Below are positions 32,681 to 44,916 of a stretch of DNA of 64,000 bases, one piece after another. The notes beneath the pieces were generated by a model that worked only from the letters and a program-made list of their open reading frames with translations, did not search any database and had not been told where the DNA came from. Made by a program: the position numbers and the translations under genes. Numbering within the stretch: position 1 is the first letter of the stretch; each line of letters opens with the position of its first letter. This DNA is from Tanypteryx hageni (Eukaryota > Arthropoda > Insecta > Odonata > Petaluridae), in NCBI GenBank assembly GCA_028673005.1, contig CM054115.1, positions 191,898,370 to 191,962,369 of the forward strand, written 5' to 3'.

Positions 32681-34870
32681 GGGATTAAGTCGGTAATCGA
32701 AAGGATTTTGTCTAGCAAGAAAAAGGGCAGGCGAAAGGGGTACCACCTGTGCTCGTATTGGAAATCAAGTGCACCCTACGTATAGAAACGATTTCTAAAT
32801 ATCCAGAAAGAACAGTCGCAGGTAGGAAAAAGGAAATTGGAGTTACATAAAAATTAATTAAAAATGAAATTAACAAAATTTGCCAAGACTATACGTCAGA
32901 AGTGATTGTTTTCATTTTTTAACGTGCTGAAACCATTTAGCTATTTCACTTTGCGCAGGTAAGCTTAAAATCTTCTCTGAAGTAGATGATTTATTGTCAT
33001 GCACAATTTGGCTTTCATTAAATCAAATTTCAGTAGAACTTTTAGTAGATTGGGGAATATTTTATGACTTTTTATATCAAATTGCATACAGGATACATCG
33101 CTGCCGAAGCCATGCATTCGCCACGGAGAATGTGATCCCGCGGATCAAATAAAAAACAACAGGGGAGAAAATAGGAGTAGGTTGAGAATTAATGCAAAAT
33201 AATTCCGAGGAAAATATACTTTATAACAATACGACATAAAGACATAAATGAGATTTCGGAATGGATGAATAAGGAATCCGTGAGTAATTGAAATGTTATG
33301 ACGAGTTCACAGCTACATTAAATTTGGAAAAGTGAACCCATTTTAATTTTTAAAATTTAAAATCTTATACTGGAACAATATTGAGAGTAGTTAATTAGCA
33401 AAGGAACGATAACCAAATAAATGTGAACAGATTAAATTCATACAATACTATATAGTTCTTCAAGAAAATTATCTTGTAATATTAATAATCGCAAGCGTGG
33501 AATCACATTGAAGAACAAGACGATAGTCGAATATGCTATGAGAAACGGAGAGGAAGAATTTTATAAATAGAAAACAATTTCCAATTCAAGGACAGTCTAA
33601 AAGCAAATGCGGTAAAAGTAATTACTAGTTAGGAAAGTAATCCACCTATAAACATGACTCTACACTATTAAAAGAAAAACGTGAATGAATTAGAAGTTTA
33701 CATATTAGGACTAATGCATTGTCTTCTAAAACTAAACGTAATAAAATACATATTAAAAAATATTCAGCATTTTCATTGCATTATAATAAATAATAATTAA
33801 TTTTAAAATTCTGCACATCTTGAAAATAAATTTGAACTTTTTCTTTTTTCTCAAAATAAAATAGGTTTTTAGGCGTTCTTTACAAAAAATTAAAAAAGAT
33901 CGTCTTTAGGTCAGGTCGTGTCCATTCGTCCGTATGCTTCATCTGCAAAACTACTAGGGTGATGCCCATGGAATTTGAAATTTGGACATAGGGTTAAAGA
34001 AAATAATATCAATGGTTTACGTAGCATAATTGGGAGTGCCACTTTAGTGGTTATAAAAATAAACTTTTCCTTATATCTCGTAATACGTTACTTATAACTA
34101 AAAAGTCTTCAAAGAAACTTGTAGAAATAGTAAAATTGTATGTTTTTCCGTACATTTTTACCGAGGAGTATCCAATGCAAAGAAAATCAAACGAAAATAT
34201 CGTAATTCAGTTTGAACTTGGAAGCTTTTCCATATTTTTTCAATTGTTTTCAACAAATACAATCTTCATGGCTACTGAAGTAACCAATACCTGCTGTAAA
34301 TGTCTAATTAGTATGATTTTTTGTCGTGCGCACGCAACAATTGTTAAAGGAAGGGATTATCTACGACGAAGAAATAAATGTAAATACGTCTACATTTTTA
34401 CGTATACACAGCGTTTGCAAGCGATAAGAATCTGATAATTTTTGATGAAGGAACAAACGTGTACATAAAGGTTACATTACTGATATTCGCGAGAGGCATG
34501 TGGTAAATGATTGTCGATAGTTTTATTAATTAAATCTGTTTAGGAAATAAATCAGTGAACCAAAAATTCGATATTTCACTGACGTCCCTGCTGGCATGCA
34601 ATTTTCAGTTCTTAGAATTTATACTAAGCCATTAATATTAATATTTTTGGCATTATTGCAGAAATCGTAAATAACGCATCTGCCTCGCATGTATGCACGC
34701 ATGATGTGTGCATTTTTCCTCCCTTGTTCGTACGTGATTTTCAGTTCTGTATATAAAAATGACCTCAAAATTTTGTTATCGCTTCAGATTTCCAATTAAA
34801 TCAAGATTTTTGTTAAATAAATTAAATTTCTATATTTCTCAAACTAGGTTGTAGTATCAGAGGAATATCT
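32681..34870. other. No gene recognised
   Basis: Long AT-rich stretch. At about 33955, CTACTAGGGTGATGCCCATG resembles CTAACTAGGGTGATGTCCAA at about 4868, both following or near a TE-like end, so this motif is probably a dispersed repeat end. The frame at 34136-34435 has no recognisable product. Confidence 0.45.
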
Positions 34871-34875
34871 TAGGG

Positions 34876-35612
34876 CAGTGGTTGCAAACCTTTTCTAGCA
34901 CGCGTGCCAAAATATTTTAATTAGAGAAAATTTGCCTGTTGGCGTGCCAGTACCTATCACAAAAATTTGTGTATATTCGTATAATATAGTGCATAGTATG
35001 TCTTTTCACACACATGAAGACATATATACTAAATGATTCAAATGATATATCGACAACAAAGTAAGAAATTTTTTTTTCGTGTTTATCGAATTATTTGTTC
35101 GAATCCCGCATCTTCAAGACTTGACAAATAATATTAAACGCTAACAAAAATAGGTTGCATTAGTGGATAACGTTAACGGAGTTATATTTGGTGGAGGTGG
35201 CACTCTCTTAGAAGAAACAAATTAGGTATCTCATGAAAAATCGTTATACGTGAAATTGATTTAATAAATGACGTTAATTAAGTAATGAGGAAGATGAATG
35301 ACATGAGCGGAGTGATCCAAGGCATTAACTTCCGTTTGACAAATTCCAATTAAAAACTTATTAGATGTTAACGATGTGCTAATAAAAATGTCAAATATTA
35401 AATTCAGTGCTGATGCCAGGGGCAGATTGGGCCGCCGGCGAATAATCAAAATATAACCGTATACGAAGCCACTTTTTCGCATCGTCTTAATACCTTCATT
35501 TATTAGATTTCTGGGGTCATTTTTGAATGTCGCTGTGTTAGCGAGTGGCACATTTTATTTCGTTTTCCATTTTGTGGCTTGCCAACGAAAATAGTTCCGC
35601 GTGCCACCCACA
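34876..35612. mobile_element. hAT left terminus; possible element to about 35612
   Basis: CAGTGGTTGCAAACCTTTTC at 34876 with subterminal CACGCGTGCCA is a typical hAT left end. A possible right end on the minus strand, CAGTGTGGGTGGCACGCGG, finishes at about 35612 and shares the GGCACGCG subterminal word. The 8-mers TCTTAGGG and AAAATTCG do not match, so only the left end is well supported. Confidence 0.45.
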
Positions 35613-35733
35613 CTGAAAATTCGGATGGGCAAAGGAGATGACATATTTTCACAGTGACCTACTCGCCACAGGCGGAATGCGGGTGAGGTATTCAACTGTC
35701 TGCTCACATTCAAAATAAAAATTAATGATTATA

Positions 35734-37440
35734 CAGGGTGTCCGGCGACTTTATGTCATACCTTCGGGATCTTATTCTTTAAGTGATTTTGAGTAAAAAA
35801 TGTCATATGAACATGGGTCCGATTCTCATTTGTTACAGAGCTACGGGCCATTAAAATTATCTCGTACTTTGATTTGTACAACTTAATGGCTGAAAAAATG
35901 CAGTTTAAATAATTATTCGTATGTATTGTTAATTGTTGAAAAATGTATTATTTAAATAATCATTCGTTAACATTGATACTTAATCCATTGTTAAACAATT
36001 GTTCAAAATGACCGTCTTCAACATGGATGCACAATCTGGCCCGTTAGAGTAGGGAACGTGGAACAGCACGAAGAACTGCAGCGTTATCAATGCGCCTCGC
36101 AGCATCAAAAATTAGCTGAATAAGTTCTTGCTTCGTTCTCACTTTGGCTTCATACACAATATTTTTCATTTTCCCCCACACATGGAAATGAGATGAGATC
36201 CGGAGACCTCGGTGGCCAATGCTGCGCACCGCCACGACCGATCCATCGGTTAGGGAACTTCTTGTTAAGATACAGCGTATCGTTCCTACTAAAATGGGGA
36301 GGTTCCCCGTCATGCTGGCAGTACATCTGAAGTGGTGTTTGCAGAGGAATGTCTTCTAAGAGATCCGGCATTTCATTTTCAAAAACATCAGCATAAATGG
36401 CACCTGTCAGACGTTGCGGGAAGAAATACGGTCCAACCAGCTGGTTCCCAATGACACCACACCACACGTTCACTGAAAAACGGAGTTAGAAGTTGCTTTC
36501 AACTGTTTCGTGAGGATTTTTGCGAGCTCATAAATGGTAGTTTCTCGTGTTCTTTATTCCATTACGAGTAAAATGTGCCTCGTCCGTGAACAAGATGTAA
36601 CGGTTCAGGCGAGGGTGTGCATGTAACCAACGGCAGAATTCCAACCGCCTAGCCATAATCCCGGGTTGAAGATGCTGAACTTGCTGAATATGGTATGGAT
36701 AAAGTCCCTCATCGTGTAAGTTTTCCAGATTCTCATTCGCGGAATGTTGAGTTGGGCGGACATTCTTCGTGTATTAAGACGTGGACTTCGCTGAACCATT
36801 TGAATAATGTTTTCCTTCTCATCCACATTAACTTGTACTGGACGTTTAGCTCTCAAATGCACACCTTGAAGTGAGCCATTTTCTCATAAATGTCGGTGAA
36901 CTTGAATAAAAGTACGTCGATCTGGTGTTCCTCTTTGTGGAATTCTTCGTCAATATTCGTAAACGGCAGAAACGGAGTTTCCATCGCTAAACCCGTACAC
37001 GAAGTTCATATCCGCATACTCTTCATTTGAAAATGTAAACGGCATTATTGAAAATTAATGATACCAAACGTGTCACAGCGCACTACACTTAACGCTAGCT
37101 TACGTTTTACTGACATACTGCCTGCGAGCTTGCAAATTACGTCCACGTCTGTTGTGCAAGCGTCATGCTTCTCATTGTTGTAACAATGGATTACGTGTCA
37201 ATGAAAACGAATGATTATTTAAATAATAAATTTTTCAACAATTATAAATATTTACGAATAATTATTTAAACGATGAATTTTTACAGCCATTAAGTTGTAC
37301 AAATCAAAGTACGAGATAATTTTAATTGCCCGTAACTCTGTAACAAATGAGAATCGGACCCATGTTCATACGACATTTTTACTCAGAATACATAAGGAAT
37401 AAGATCCCGAAGTTATGACATAAGGTTGACGGACACCCTG
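35734..37440 (-). mobile_element. IS630-Tc1-mariner element with long TIRs, complete ends
   Basis: Starts CAGGGTGTCCGGCGAC at 35734 and ends, on the minus strand, CAGGGTGTCCGTCAACC at 37440. TA lies on both sides (35732-35733 and 37441-37442), as expected for the superfamily's TA target. The terminal inverted repeats run about 240 bp (35734-35975 and 37200-37440) and are still highly alike, including TTTGATTTGTACAACTTAAT in each arm. Length 1,707 bp. It encodes a decayed transposase on the minus strand. It is the only autonomous-type DNA element here with both ends clear. Confidence 0.92.
35960..37045 (-). pseudogene. DUF4817-type Tc1/mariner transposase, decayed
   Basis: Start ATG at 37045 gives MPFTFSNEEYADMNFVYGF, the typical N-terminus of DUF4817 proteins. 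The helix-turn-helix region reads RSPRLNTRRMSAQLNIPRM near 36750. Catalytic region: ILFTDEAHFTRN near 36580 (first Asp), NVWCGVIGNQLVGPYFF near 36450, QHDGEPPHF near 36310 (second Asp), and WIGRGGAQHWPPRSPDL near 36215 (third Asp). The C-terminus, RLCIHVEDGHFEQL, stops at 35960. Family knowledge: a DDE/D cut-and-paste enzyme binding its own TIRs. Two early stops, more frameshifts and a garbled stretch at about 36480-36720 make it inactive, although all three catalytic aspartates are still written. Length of about 360 codons is normal for the family. Confidence 0.9.
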
Positions 37441-37442
37441 TA

Positions 37443-40400
37443 TTTAACCGAAATGAAATGGTCTTTTTGCTCTTGCCGGATCATGGGTAAATGGCATAGA
37501 TGCATTTTTTCCATTTAACCATCATCTGTCATGTGTGCCACTCCACAGCGCGCACAACAAATATGCGTTTCCCAAGATTTATCTCGGTGTCTTATTTAGC
37601 AGCAGAAGTTAAGATCGTAAGCCTTTTTTAATAATCAGACTAATATTTCCTTTATGCTCTTCCATTACATATACATCACAAACGTAACGGGATTTTTCGC
37701 AATTACCCATGTAGTGACGCGCGTTTCAAATCGTTCATTTACTACCCAGCTATCAATTCGGGATAAAATTGGATATTAATAATAATAAAAGTATTTAACT
37801 TCACACCAAAAGGAGTAGCAGTGCTGGATAACGCATTTATTATGTCATTCAGAATAAACAAAAGCCAAAGTATGCTTTCGTTTTTTACAATACGAGATTT
37901 TGAAATGTATTTGAAATTTGTTGCCTAAAAGCAACTTTATTCTCTGATCTAGATAATACGTAAAAGAAATAATTAGTATTTGTTTTTGTAATTAGAATTT
38001 AAAAAAACATATAAAAACCTTATCACCTTTTTAGAAAAAGTTATTGGGCAGTTTAATTTTCGAAGCCATGTTTTTTTATTCCCTGAGAAAAATAAACGAT
38101 AAAATAAATAAGCGAACTCCATTTTCTTCAAACAAATGATTGGCACACATCCCGGAAAAAACTCAGATGATCGGATTCTACCCAATATCTCCAAACACTC
38201 CGGAGGCAAATACAACAAACAAATATTGACACGGGATGTACAGAAAAATTATAAAAAGCAAGTCAATAACTGTTATTCTAAGAATGAATAACGGAATTGG
38301 TTTAAAAACAAAAAAGAAGAGGATAAATCCAGTTTCAGGGGCACTATCCTAAGATATAAAATTATACGTTTTAACTAATTAAATAAATTAAGCACTGTAT
38401 TAAAATTTGGTTTTGTAGCATTTGCTGCAGATATTAAATAGAAATGGAAATATTATTACATAAACTTGGATTTTGGTCAGTCTGTCCAATGTTTAGGGAA
38501 TTTAATGTCTTCTAAATGTTTATTCAAAAAATATTTTTATTGATTAAGTAGTCTGTTTTAAAGTTCGTATATATGTCTTTCAAATATGAATATGGTGTTG
38601 GCAACATTATTTTTATTTGCAATTAATAAATTTGCAGGTGTTTTCTGATATAATTCATATTCTTTATGGCCACCGGTTGGCAAATGCTACATTTATGTCT
38701 TTTTTTAACGGTTTTCTATAAAAATTTTAAAAACACAAATATACTGAGTATTTTTCACAATTGAACATTCTGATTATTCATTTTTAGTTAAAAGACGTTA
38801 TTAATAATGTGATTATTTATATAAAATATTTCTGGATACTGGAATGCATTTCTTAAATATTGCAGTTTTAGGTATATTTCACAATAGTATTCTTATATAT
38901 AAATATTATCACTTTTGATGTTCGTATTTCAAATTTCCTGACAAAGTTTCAAGTATGTTTTTAATAGAAAAACCTTACCTTTACACACGATCATTCTAAT
39001 TTAGCCTATTATCTTCATCATTGCTGCGCTGAGTGTTATCTTCTGTCCCAAACATTTGTAGAAGACTAATAACGCCACGGTCGGAATTTATAAACCAGCG
39101 CGTCGTAAATGGGTTCGGTTCACTTTCCCGGGTATGCGTTCGTTTTCCAAAAGTGAAAGACAAGAGGGAGAGAGAGAGAGAAAGAGGTAAATGCATATAA
39201 ATATGAGACGAGGGATTGGAAAGTCACTTCTCCCCGAATATTGAAATTACGGGAAACATTGTCAAAACACACGCATTGTATAATCAGGGAAGATCATCGG
39301 TAGCAAATTAAAACTAAATCGGGAAACCTAAGTATTAGGTTTCGATATTGTAGTTTCAGAGGATATTCGATTATATCAAAATGCTCAAATTGAGAAAATG
39401 AAATCTTCCTCCAAACTCTCCTCCCTTTCCGACCACATCTATATCTGATTATCTCTCCCAATTTTCCCTCCCCTCCACTGCTATCCCCATCTCTCACCTT
39501 CACACTACACCTCCCCTGCAACCCCTACTTCCCATGCATTCCCATATCCACATCCCCTGCATTCACTAAAGCATTTGTTTTGTCATAATTGGTCTTATGC
39601 GACGCACCGTGAATTTGAATCTTTTTACAGAAAAACTGGAGGAGAGATTTGCTGCAAATGCAAACTAGAGCGACCAAAGCATAGATAATTTCGTACCTTT
39701 CTAGATTATAAATGAAGCGTGCAACTACAATAAGCTTATAATTGACAAACGAATTGGTCTTGAATAATAGCATTAATCTGAATATTTTATTAATTCAAAA
39801 TCGAATCCGCATTACATAAGGTGCAATGTTTTTGTTGACCTATTTTATTTTGTGAAGGGACTGTTGCTCCGATTCGGGGACAATGGCTAGGCAAGCGATG
39901 TACCCTCCTAGCGTGCGTGAAGAATGCTTAGGGGCGCAACGAATGACAATTTAAAATTTTAAAGGGATAATGGAGTAGGGGGAGAAAGAGGAGAGAGGAG
40001 AAAGAGAAGTGGAGGAAGGGGAGAGATGCAAAAATGGGAGGAGAGAAGGAGACTCTTCTTAGCAGTTATGAATTTTATGGATATTAACGAGTGGCTCGTT
40101 AATTCATTGATGAATACGTTCAATACATTTTCTTCAAAATATATTCGGATCCGCAGTTCTTATTATTATATTATATAGATTTAAAGTCATCGCGGATATG
40201 TATCTCTTTGTATTCATAAATTTCATAATTTAGCGTTATGAAATGGTACAAATACATTCGAATGGATATTAAGTTGATCACGCGTATTTGTGCGGCAAAA
40301 ATAACGCGTGTAAGTATTAGAATATACCGAACCCGAGTCCAACAATACTTGTTGCTATGGCAACATTCTCTTAATGAGTGATAAAAAATTCAAAATCGCC

Positions 40401-40590
40401 AGTATTTACGCAACATTCTAAGAAATACAATAGATAAGCAAAATTCTTTTATATAAATTAGTATTTTCATTCATATCCTCAGAAAACAGTACAAAATTCG
40501 CTCCTATATTACAATTCTAAGATATTTTAATGTGCAAGTTAAAATTACCATGTAAGTTGAATATCAGATTTCCCATGTAAATCAAATGGG
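37443..40590. other. No gene recognised
   Basis: AT-rich. Small GA runs at 39160-39190 and 39965-40060, and a CT-rich piece at 39410-39535. A CpG-bearing patch lies at 39060-39140. Short frames, for example 37973-38218 minus, have no recognisable family. Confidence 0.45.
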
Positions 40591-40599
40591 AGGGATAGT

Positions 40600-40760
40600 T
40601 ACTGGAATCAAACCCGAGACTTCAAACTTCGAAACAAAAACTTTCCTCGGAAGCTCAACCCATGTAGCAAGAGATTTTTACCTAGTTTCATGAAAATCGG
40701 TGTATTAATTCAAAAGTTAATAGGGAGACGGACAGACAGACAGATACAACGGCTAAACTA
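40600..40760 (-). mobile_element. tRNA-derived SINE head (candidate)
   Basis: On the minus strand, an A-box-like ATGGGTTGAGCTTCCGAG (about 40648-40665) precedes a B box GGGTTTGATTCC (40604-40615), at a spacing usual for tRNA. The tRNA fold is degraded. Just upstream on this strand (plus 40681-40750) lies a GACGGACAGACAGACAG-bearing repeat end, probably a separate element. No target duplication found. Confidence 0.5.
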
Positions 40761-40964
40761 TAAACCCTATTTCCATTCTGGAAGGTCGTCTAAAAATTAT
40801 TTTACATTGGCCACTTAAAGGACAATAATGCCCCAAATATTCTAACTAAAAAGAATCGAGCTTGTAATATTCAATAAATATGCCAGCAAAACACAGAAAA
40901 GGCAGATAATTCTGCCGTCATATAAATGAAAAGCGCCTCATTATGTAACATATATTATGCTGAT

Positions 40965-41325
40965 TTATGCTTGGATGAATTTTCTTTGAGATCTTTCTCT
41001 ATAGAAGTATGTTACAATCTCATCAAAATCGAGTCTCCTTGTCATGTCCCACTCGATGCTGAGCACAGCCAAATCACTGAGTTTTTCCTCTAACAATGCT
41101 GAGCGTATATGATTTTTTAATGTCGGGAAAGAACGCTCTCTCTCAATATTTGACGACGTAATAGTGAAGTAAACTCTCAGTGCTACAAACACATTTGGAA
41201 AGGCCTTATCTAGATTGGTAGTACTAATTGCACGAACTGTATTTATAGGTATTTTCATCACATCTGACTTTTCTTATGCGTAGGTACTGAAAATATTGTA
41301 GAAGTTCGTCAGGGCGATATTCGGT
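40965..41325 (-). pseudogene. hAT transposase (ZMYM1-like) C-terminal relic
   Basis: The minus-strand frame 40965-41261 reads AFPNVFVALRVYFTITSSNI, then ERERSFPTLKNHIRSALLEE, then KLSDLAVLSIEWDMTRRLDF. It corresponds piece by piece to the C-terminus at 7234-7656 (FPNVCIALHIFLALPVT, then ERSFSKLKLIKNRLR). The upstream frame holds RPDELLQYF near 41310. It is diverged, isolated from any N-terminal part, and not functional. At 41568-41605 a GC-rich GCCCAGGGTACGTGCCC block could be the remnant of a hAT end. Confidence 0.75.
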
Positions 41326-42330
41326 GTTGCCAAATGGCAGTTAAATGTTTGCAAAATTCTGATCCAATGTAAATATCAATAAAAAAGGCAATAATATTAT
41401 ACGTTATATATAAAAAATAGTTTCGAAACTTTAAAGGAAAAAATCTATGTAAAGTGTAAGAACGTTATAATTTTATCAATAATAGGATTTAGGATCAACT
41501 ATTTAATAACAGGAATTCTATTATTATAATTTTATACTCGTAACTGCAGAATCTCTTTTCGAGATCGCGGTGCCCAGGGTACGTGCCCTAGGTGCCCTGG
41601 GGTTAACATAAACCTGTTTGGAATCATAGTTCGATTACTTCTTCCTCCATCGGAACTCATGGAAATGGCTTAGCAGATTTTTCTTGAGCAACATATTAAA
41701 CTCGCAATCGCTATAAACAAGGTCGATTAATATCGCACATATTTCCAAAAAACAATTTTCGTCCATTAACAGCCATCATTGGATGGCGAGATACCGCCAA
41801 GTCATTTCCGTTATTTCGCAGTTATTCATTGGATCGACGCATAATTCAGTTTTCTGCCTACAAGGTGAATCATTACTCTTTTGAATTCTCATCTGATCGT
41901 AAAATTTAAAGATTAAAAGTATGAGGTTCTTCTCGTCTGCAACATTATGTGCAAAAAGGAATTACCGGATGAGATAAAAGCTGGATTGTGAGAATATTAT
42001 CGTCGCAAAATAAAATTATTGAGGCCGCAATCAATGTAATCTGTACACAATTTTTAATAATTGAGCTGTTTTTTTTTATTTTTTGTAGCGTAACGCCTTA
42101 TGAGCGCCACTCCTCCGTCCGTCCGTCCGCATATTTAGTCTCCGAATCTAACGGGCGGATTTTAATTAAGTTTTTGCGATAAAAAATTCAAATTTATCGC
42201 CATAGTCTGATTCTGAACCACACCCGAAATTAGAGCCTCCATAAATGAACTTAAATAAACGTATACTCGTATCTCGTTAAATGGTATCTATCAAGCAACA
42301 ATTAAATGCCATATTTTTCTCTCTGTGGCT
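41326..42330. other. No gene recognised
   Basis: AT-rich. CCGTCCGTCCGTCCGC at about 42115 is another example of the dispersed repeat-end motif seen at 29.2, 40.7 and 54.2 kb. Confidence 0.4.
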
Positions 42331-42538
42331 CAGGGGTGGGCAAGCTACTGCCCGCGTGCCCGTGATGCCATTATCAAAGCGAAATGTAATAAAAATACAT
42401 TTAATTTCATATTTGGAGCTAAAAATTATGGCCGGAAAATCTTATCCTGTGAGATTATGTGGTAAAATATTATTTATTATTGGTTTTCACTAACAGGATC
42501 CCCCGCACTGCCTCAAATTACTTCCGATGCGAACTCTA
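42331..42538 (+). mobile_element. hAT MITE left part, leading into the minisatellite
   Basis: Begins CAGGGGTGGGCAAGCTACTG at 42331 (8-mer before it: CTGTGGCT). Its sequence up to about 42540 corresponds to the reverse complement of the right half of the complete MITE at 42649-42988, including GATTTTCACTAACAGGATCC-type sequence. Beyond 42539 it passes directly into 31-bp repeats. The other end of this outer element is not seen to the right of the array. Confidence 0.6.
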
Positions 42539-43803
42539 GCGTGGCCCGGCAAAGCCATTTCATCTGTTAATGTGGCCCACCTAAGCCATTACATTTGATA
42601 ATGTGGCCCGCCTAAGCCATTTCATCCGTTACTGTGGACCACATAAGTCAGTGTTGGGCAAACTTTTTACGTGGCAGGCCGCATTAACAATTGCAGCTTC
42701 TTAGGCGGGCCTCATAAACAGATGAAAATGCTTCGGCGGTCCACGTTAAGGTTCACATCGTAAGTAATGTGAGGTAACGCGAGGGATCCTGTTAGTGAAA
42801 ATCAATAATAAATAATATGCTATCCCCATAACATCACTGGAAAAGGTTTTCCGGCATTAATTTTAAGCTACAAATATGAAATTATCTATAATTTATATTA
42901 CGGTTCGCTTTCATAATGGCTTCCTGGGCCACATATAATGTCCTCGCGGGCCACATGTGGCCGGCGGGCCGCAGTTTTCCCACCCCTTACATAAGTCATA
43001 TCATCTGATAATGTGGCCCGCCTAAGCCATTTCCTCTGATAATGTGGCCCGTCTAAGCCATTTCATCTGATAATGTGGCCCGCCTAAGCCATTTCATCCG
43101 TTATTGTGTACCACATAAGTCATATCATCTGATAATGTGGCCCGCCTAAGCCATTTCTTCTGATAATGTGGCCCGCCTAAGCCATTTCATCTGATAATGT
43201 GGCCCGCCTAAGCCATTTCATCCGTTATTGTGTACCACATAAGTCATATCTGATAATGTGGCCCGCCTAAGCCATTTCTTCTGATAATGTGGCCCGCCTA
43301 AGCCATTTCCTCTGATAATGTGGCCCGTCTAAGCCATTCCATCTGATAATGTGGCCCGCCTAAGCCATTTCATCTGATAATGTGGCCCGCCTAAGCCATT
43401 TCTTCTGATAATGTGGCCCGCCTAAGCCATTTCATCTGATAATGTGGCCCGCCTAAGCCATTTCATCTGATAATGTGGGCCGCCTAAGCCATTTCATCCG
43501 TTATTGTGTACCACATAAGTCATATCTGATAATGTGGCCCGCCTAAGCCATTTCATCTGATAATGTGGCCCGCCTAAGCCATTTCTTCTGATAATGTGGC
43601 CCGCCTAAGCCATTTCATCTGATAATGTGGCCCGCCTAAGCCATTTCATCCGTTATTGTGTACCACATAAGTCATATCTGATAATGTGGCCCGCCTAAGC
43701 CATTTCTTCTGATAATGTGGCCCGCCTAAGCCATTTCATCTGATAATGTGGCCCGCCAAAGCCATTTCATCTGATAATGTGGCCCGCCTAAGCCATTTCA
43801 TCA
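42539..43803. repeat. 31-bp minisatellite, roughly 30 copies
   Basis: Unit GATAATGTGGCCCGCCTAAG plus CCATTTCATCT, period 31 bp. Copies are highly alike over 43.0-43.8 kb, so it is recently amplified. A variant unit with TTATTGTGTACCACATAAG recurs at about 43111, 43235, 43511 and 43663, separated by close to 4, 9 and 5 units, showing block amplification. The array is interrupted by the MITE at 42649-42988. Confidence 0.95.
42649..42988. mobile_element. hAT-type MITE, 340 bp, perfect 8-bp target duplication
   Basis: Left end CAGTGTTGGGCAAACTTTTT at 42649. The right end read on the minus strand is AAGGGGTGGGAAAACTGC, finishing at 42988. Flanks are ACATAAGT at 42641-42648 and at 42989-42996, identical. 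The target is the ACCACATAAG variant unit of the minisatellite. Inside are about two diverged 31-bp-like units (around CTTAGGCGGGCCTCATAAAC and GAAAATGCTTCGGCGGTCC), so this MITE family itself carries the seed of the minisatellite. Confidence 0.9.
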
Positions 43804-44199
43804 TCATATTCCAGAAAATAACAAGCATAAAATCACATGGTTTATTTACATCGATGCTTACGTAAATTCTAATGGAAAATTTAAATTAAAAATGGACATT
43901 TTCCTCTCCCATGCTCTAATACGATCTCTAAGGTATAGATTACAACATTTTTTCGGATAGTGGACAACGTTTGCCACAAAAAAATCCGCGGAAACACAAT
44001 TATGACTAATAGTTTTGAAGATACAAATCCAAGAAACTCACGTTTTGATGCAGTTATATAGGAATGTTCAATAAAAAATCTTCGAAATCTCTGTGTATTC
44101 CATCTACGGTGTATACATTTACCTCTTGTAAATTATCGTCCATGGAGAGTGCCCGCACTCTATAATAAAAAAAACGAAATATTATATTCATGTATATTT
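43804..44199. other. No gene recognised
   Basis: AT-rich flank of the minisatellite. No hAT end found here. Confidence 0.4.
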
Positions 44200-44916
44200 G
44201 CAGAAAATGGACAAGAGGAGAAAGTGGAAGAACATAGACACTGAAGTAAACAAAAGAAAGTAAAAGAAGTAAAATAATGCTTTAAAAAGAGAAATAGATA
44301 AAGCCAGAGAACAGTGGATAAATGAGAAATGCGAGGAAATTGTCGTGTGAAAAAATTTGTAAAATAGATATTTGTATAGCAAAGTAAGGGTACTATTCAA
44401 GAAGTGTGAAAGGAAAATAGCAGGCAAAGGTGATGATGATGGTGTAACAGGAAAACCGGTCGATTAATAAACATTTTGGAGGAAATGTACGTTTCTTTTT
44501 TAATTTAAAAGGAGGAAATTCGCGAAATGTCGAACATAGCTCTTTATGGCGCAGAAACGTGGAGGGTAAGGAGAAAGGAGGAAAAATATTTATAAAGTTT
44601 TAAGATGTGGGTACGGAGGAAGATGATGCAAATTAAGTGGACAGAGAGGGTTTGGAGAAGAAAGGACGGTAATAATAACAAAAAGGAAAAGAAAATCAAA
44701 TTGGTTAGGGCACATAGTGAGAAGATAGTTTTTCAAAGGACGATCTTAGAATGCAAGATTAGCGGAATAAGAGGAAGAAGGAGAAATAGAATAGAATATT
44801 AAAGATTTAAGGCAGGGATATAGTACTTTAGAGGTTTAAAGATGATTCAGGGGAGAGAGAGAAATGGAGGCAGCCATTCAGCTGAACTTCTCTTCGGAGA
44901 GCAGCAAGATGATGAT
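44200..44916 (+). mobile_element. RTE-like LINE relic with internal deletion (copy 2)
   Basis: 44205-44345 reads KRRKWKN, then ALKREIDKAREQWINEKCEE, the connector between endonuclease and reverse transcriptase in this LINE family. The text then jumps near 44515 to NIALYGAETWRVRRKEEKYL, the 3' domain also seen in copy 1 (SIALYGTETWTVRRKEEKYL). The whole reverse transcriptase core is missing. The end GCAGCAAGATGATGAT at about 44901-44916 matches the end of copy 1. Multiple stops. Confidence 0.75.
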
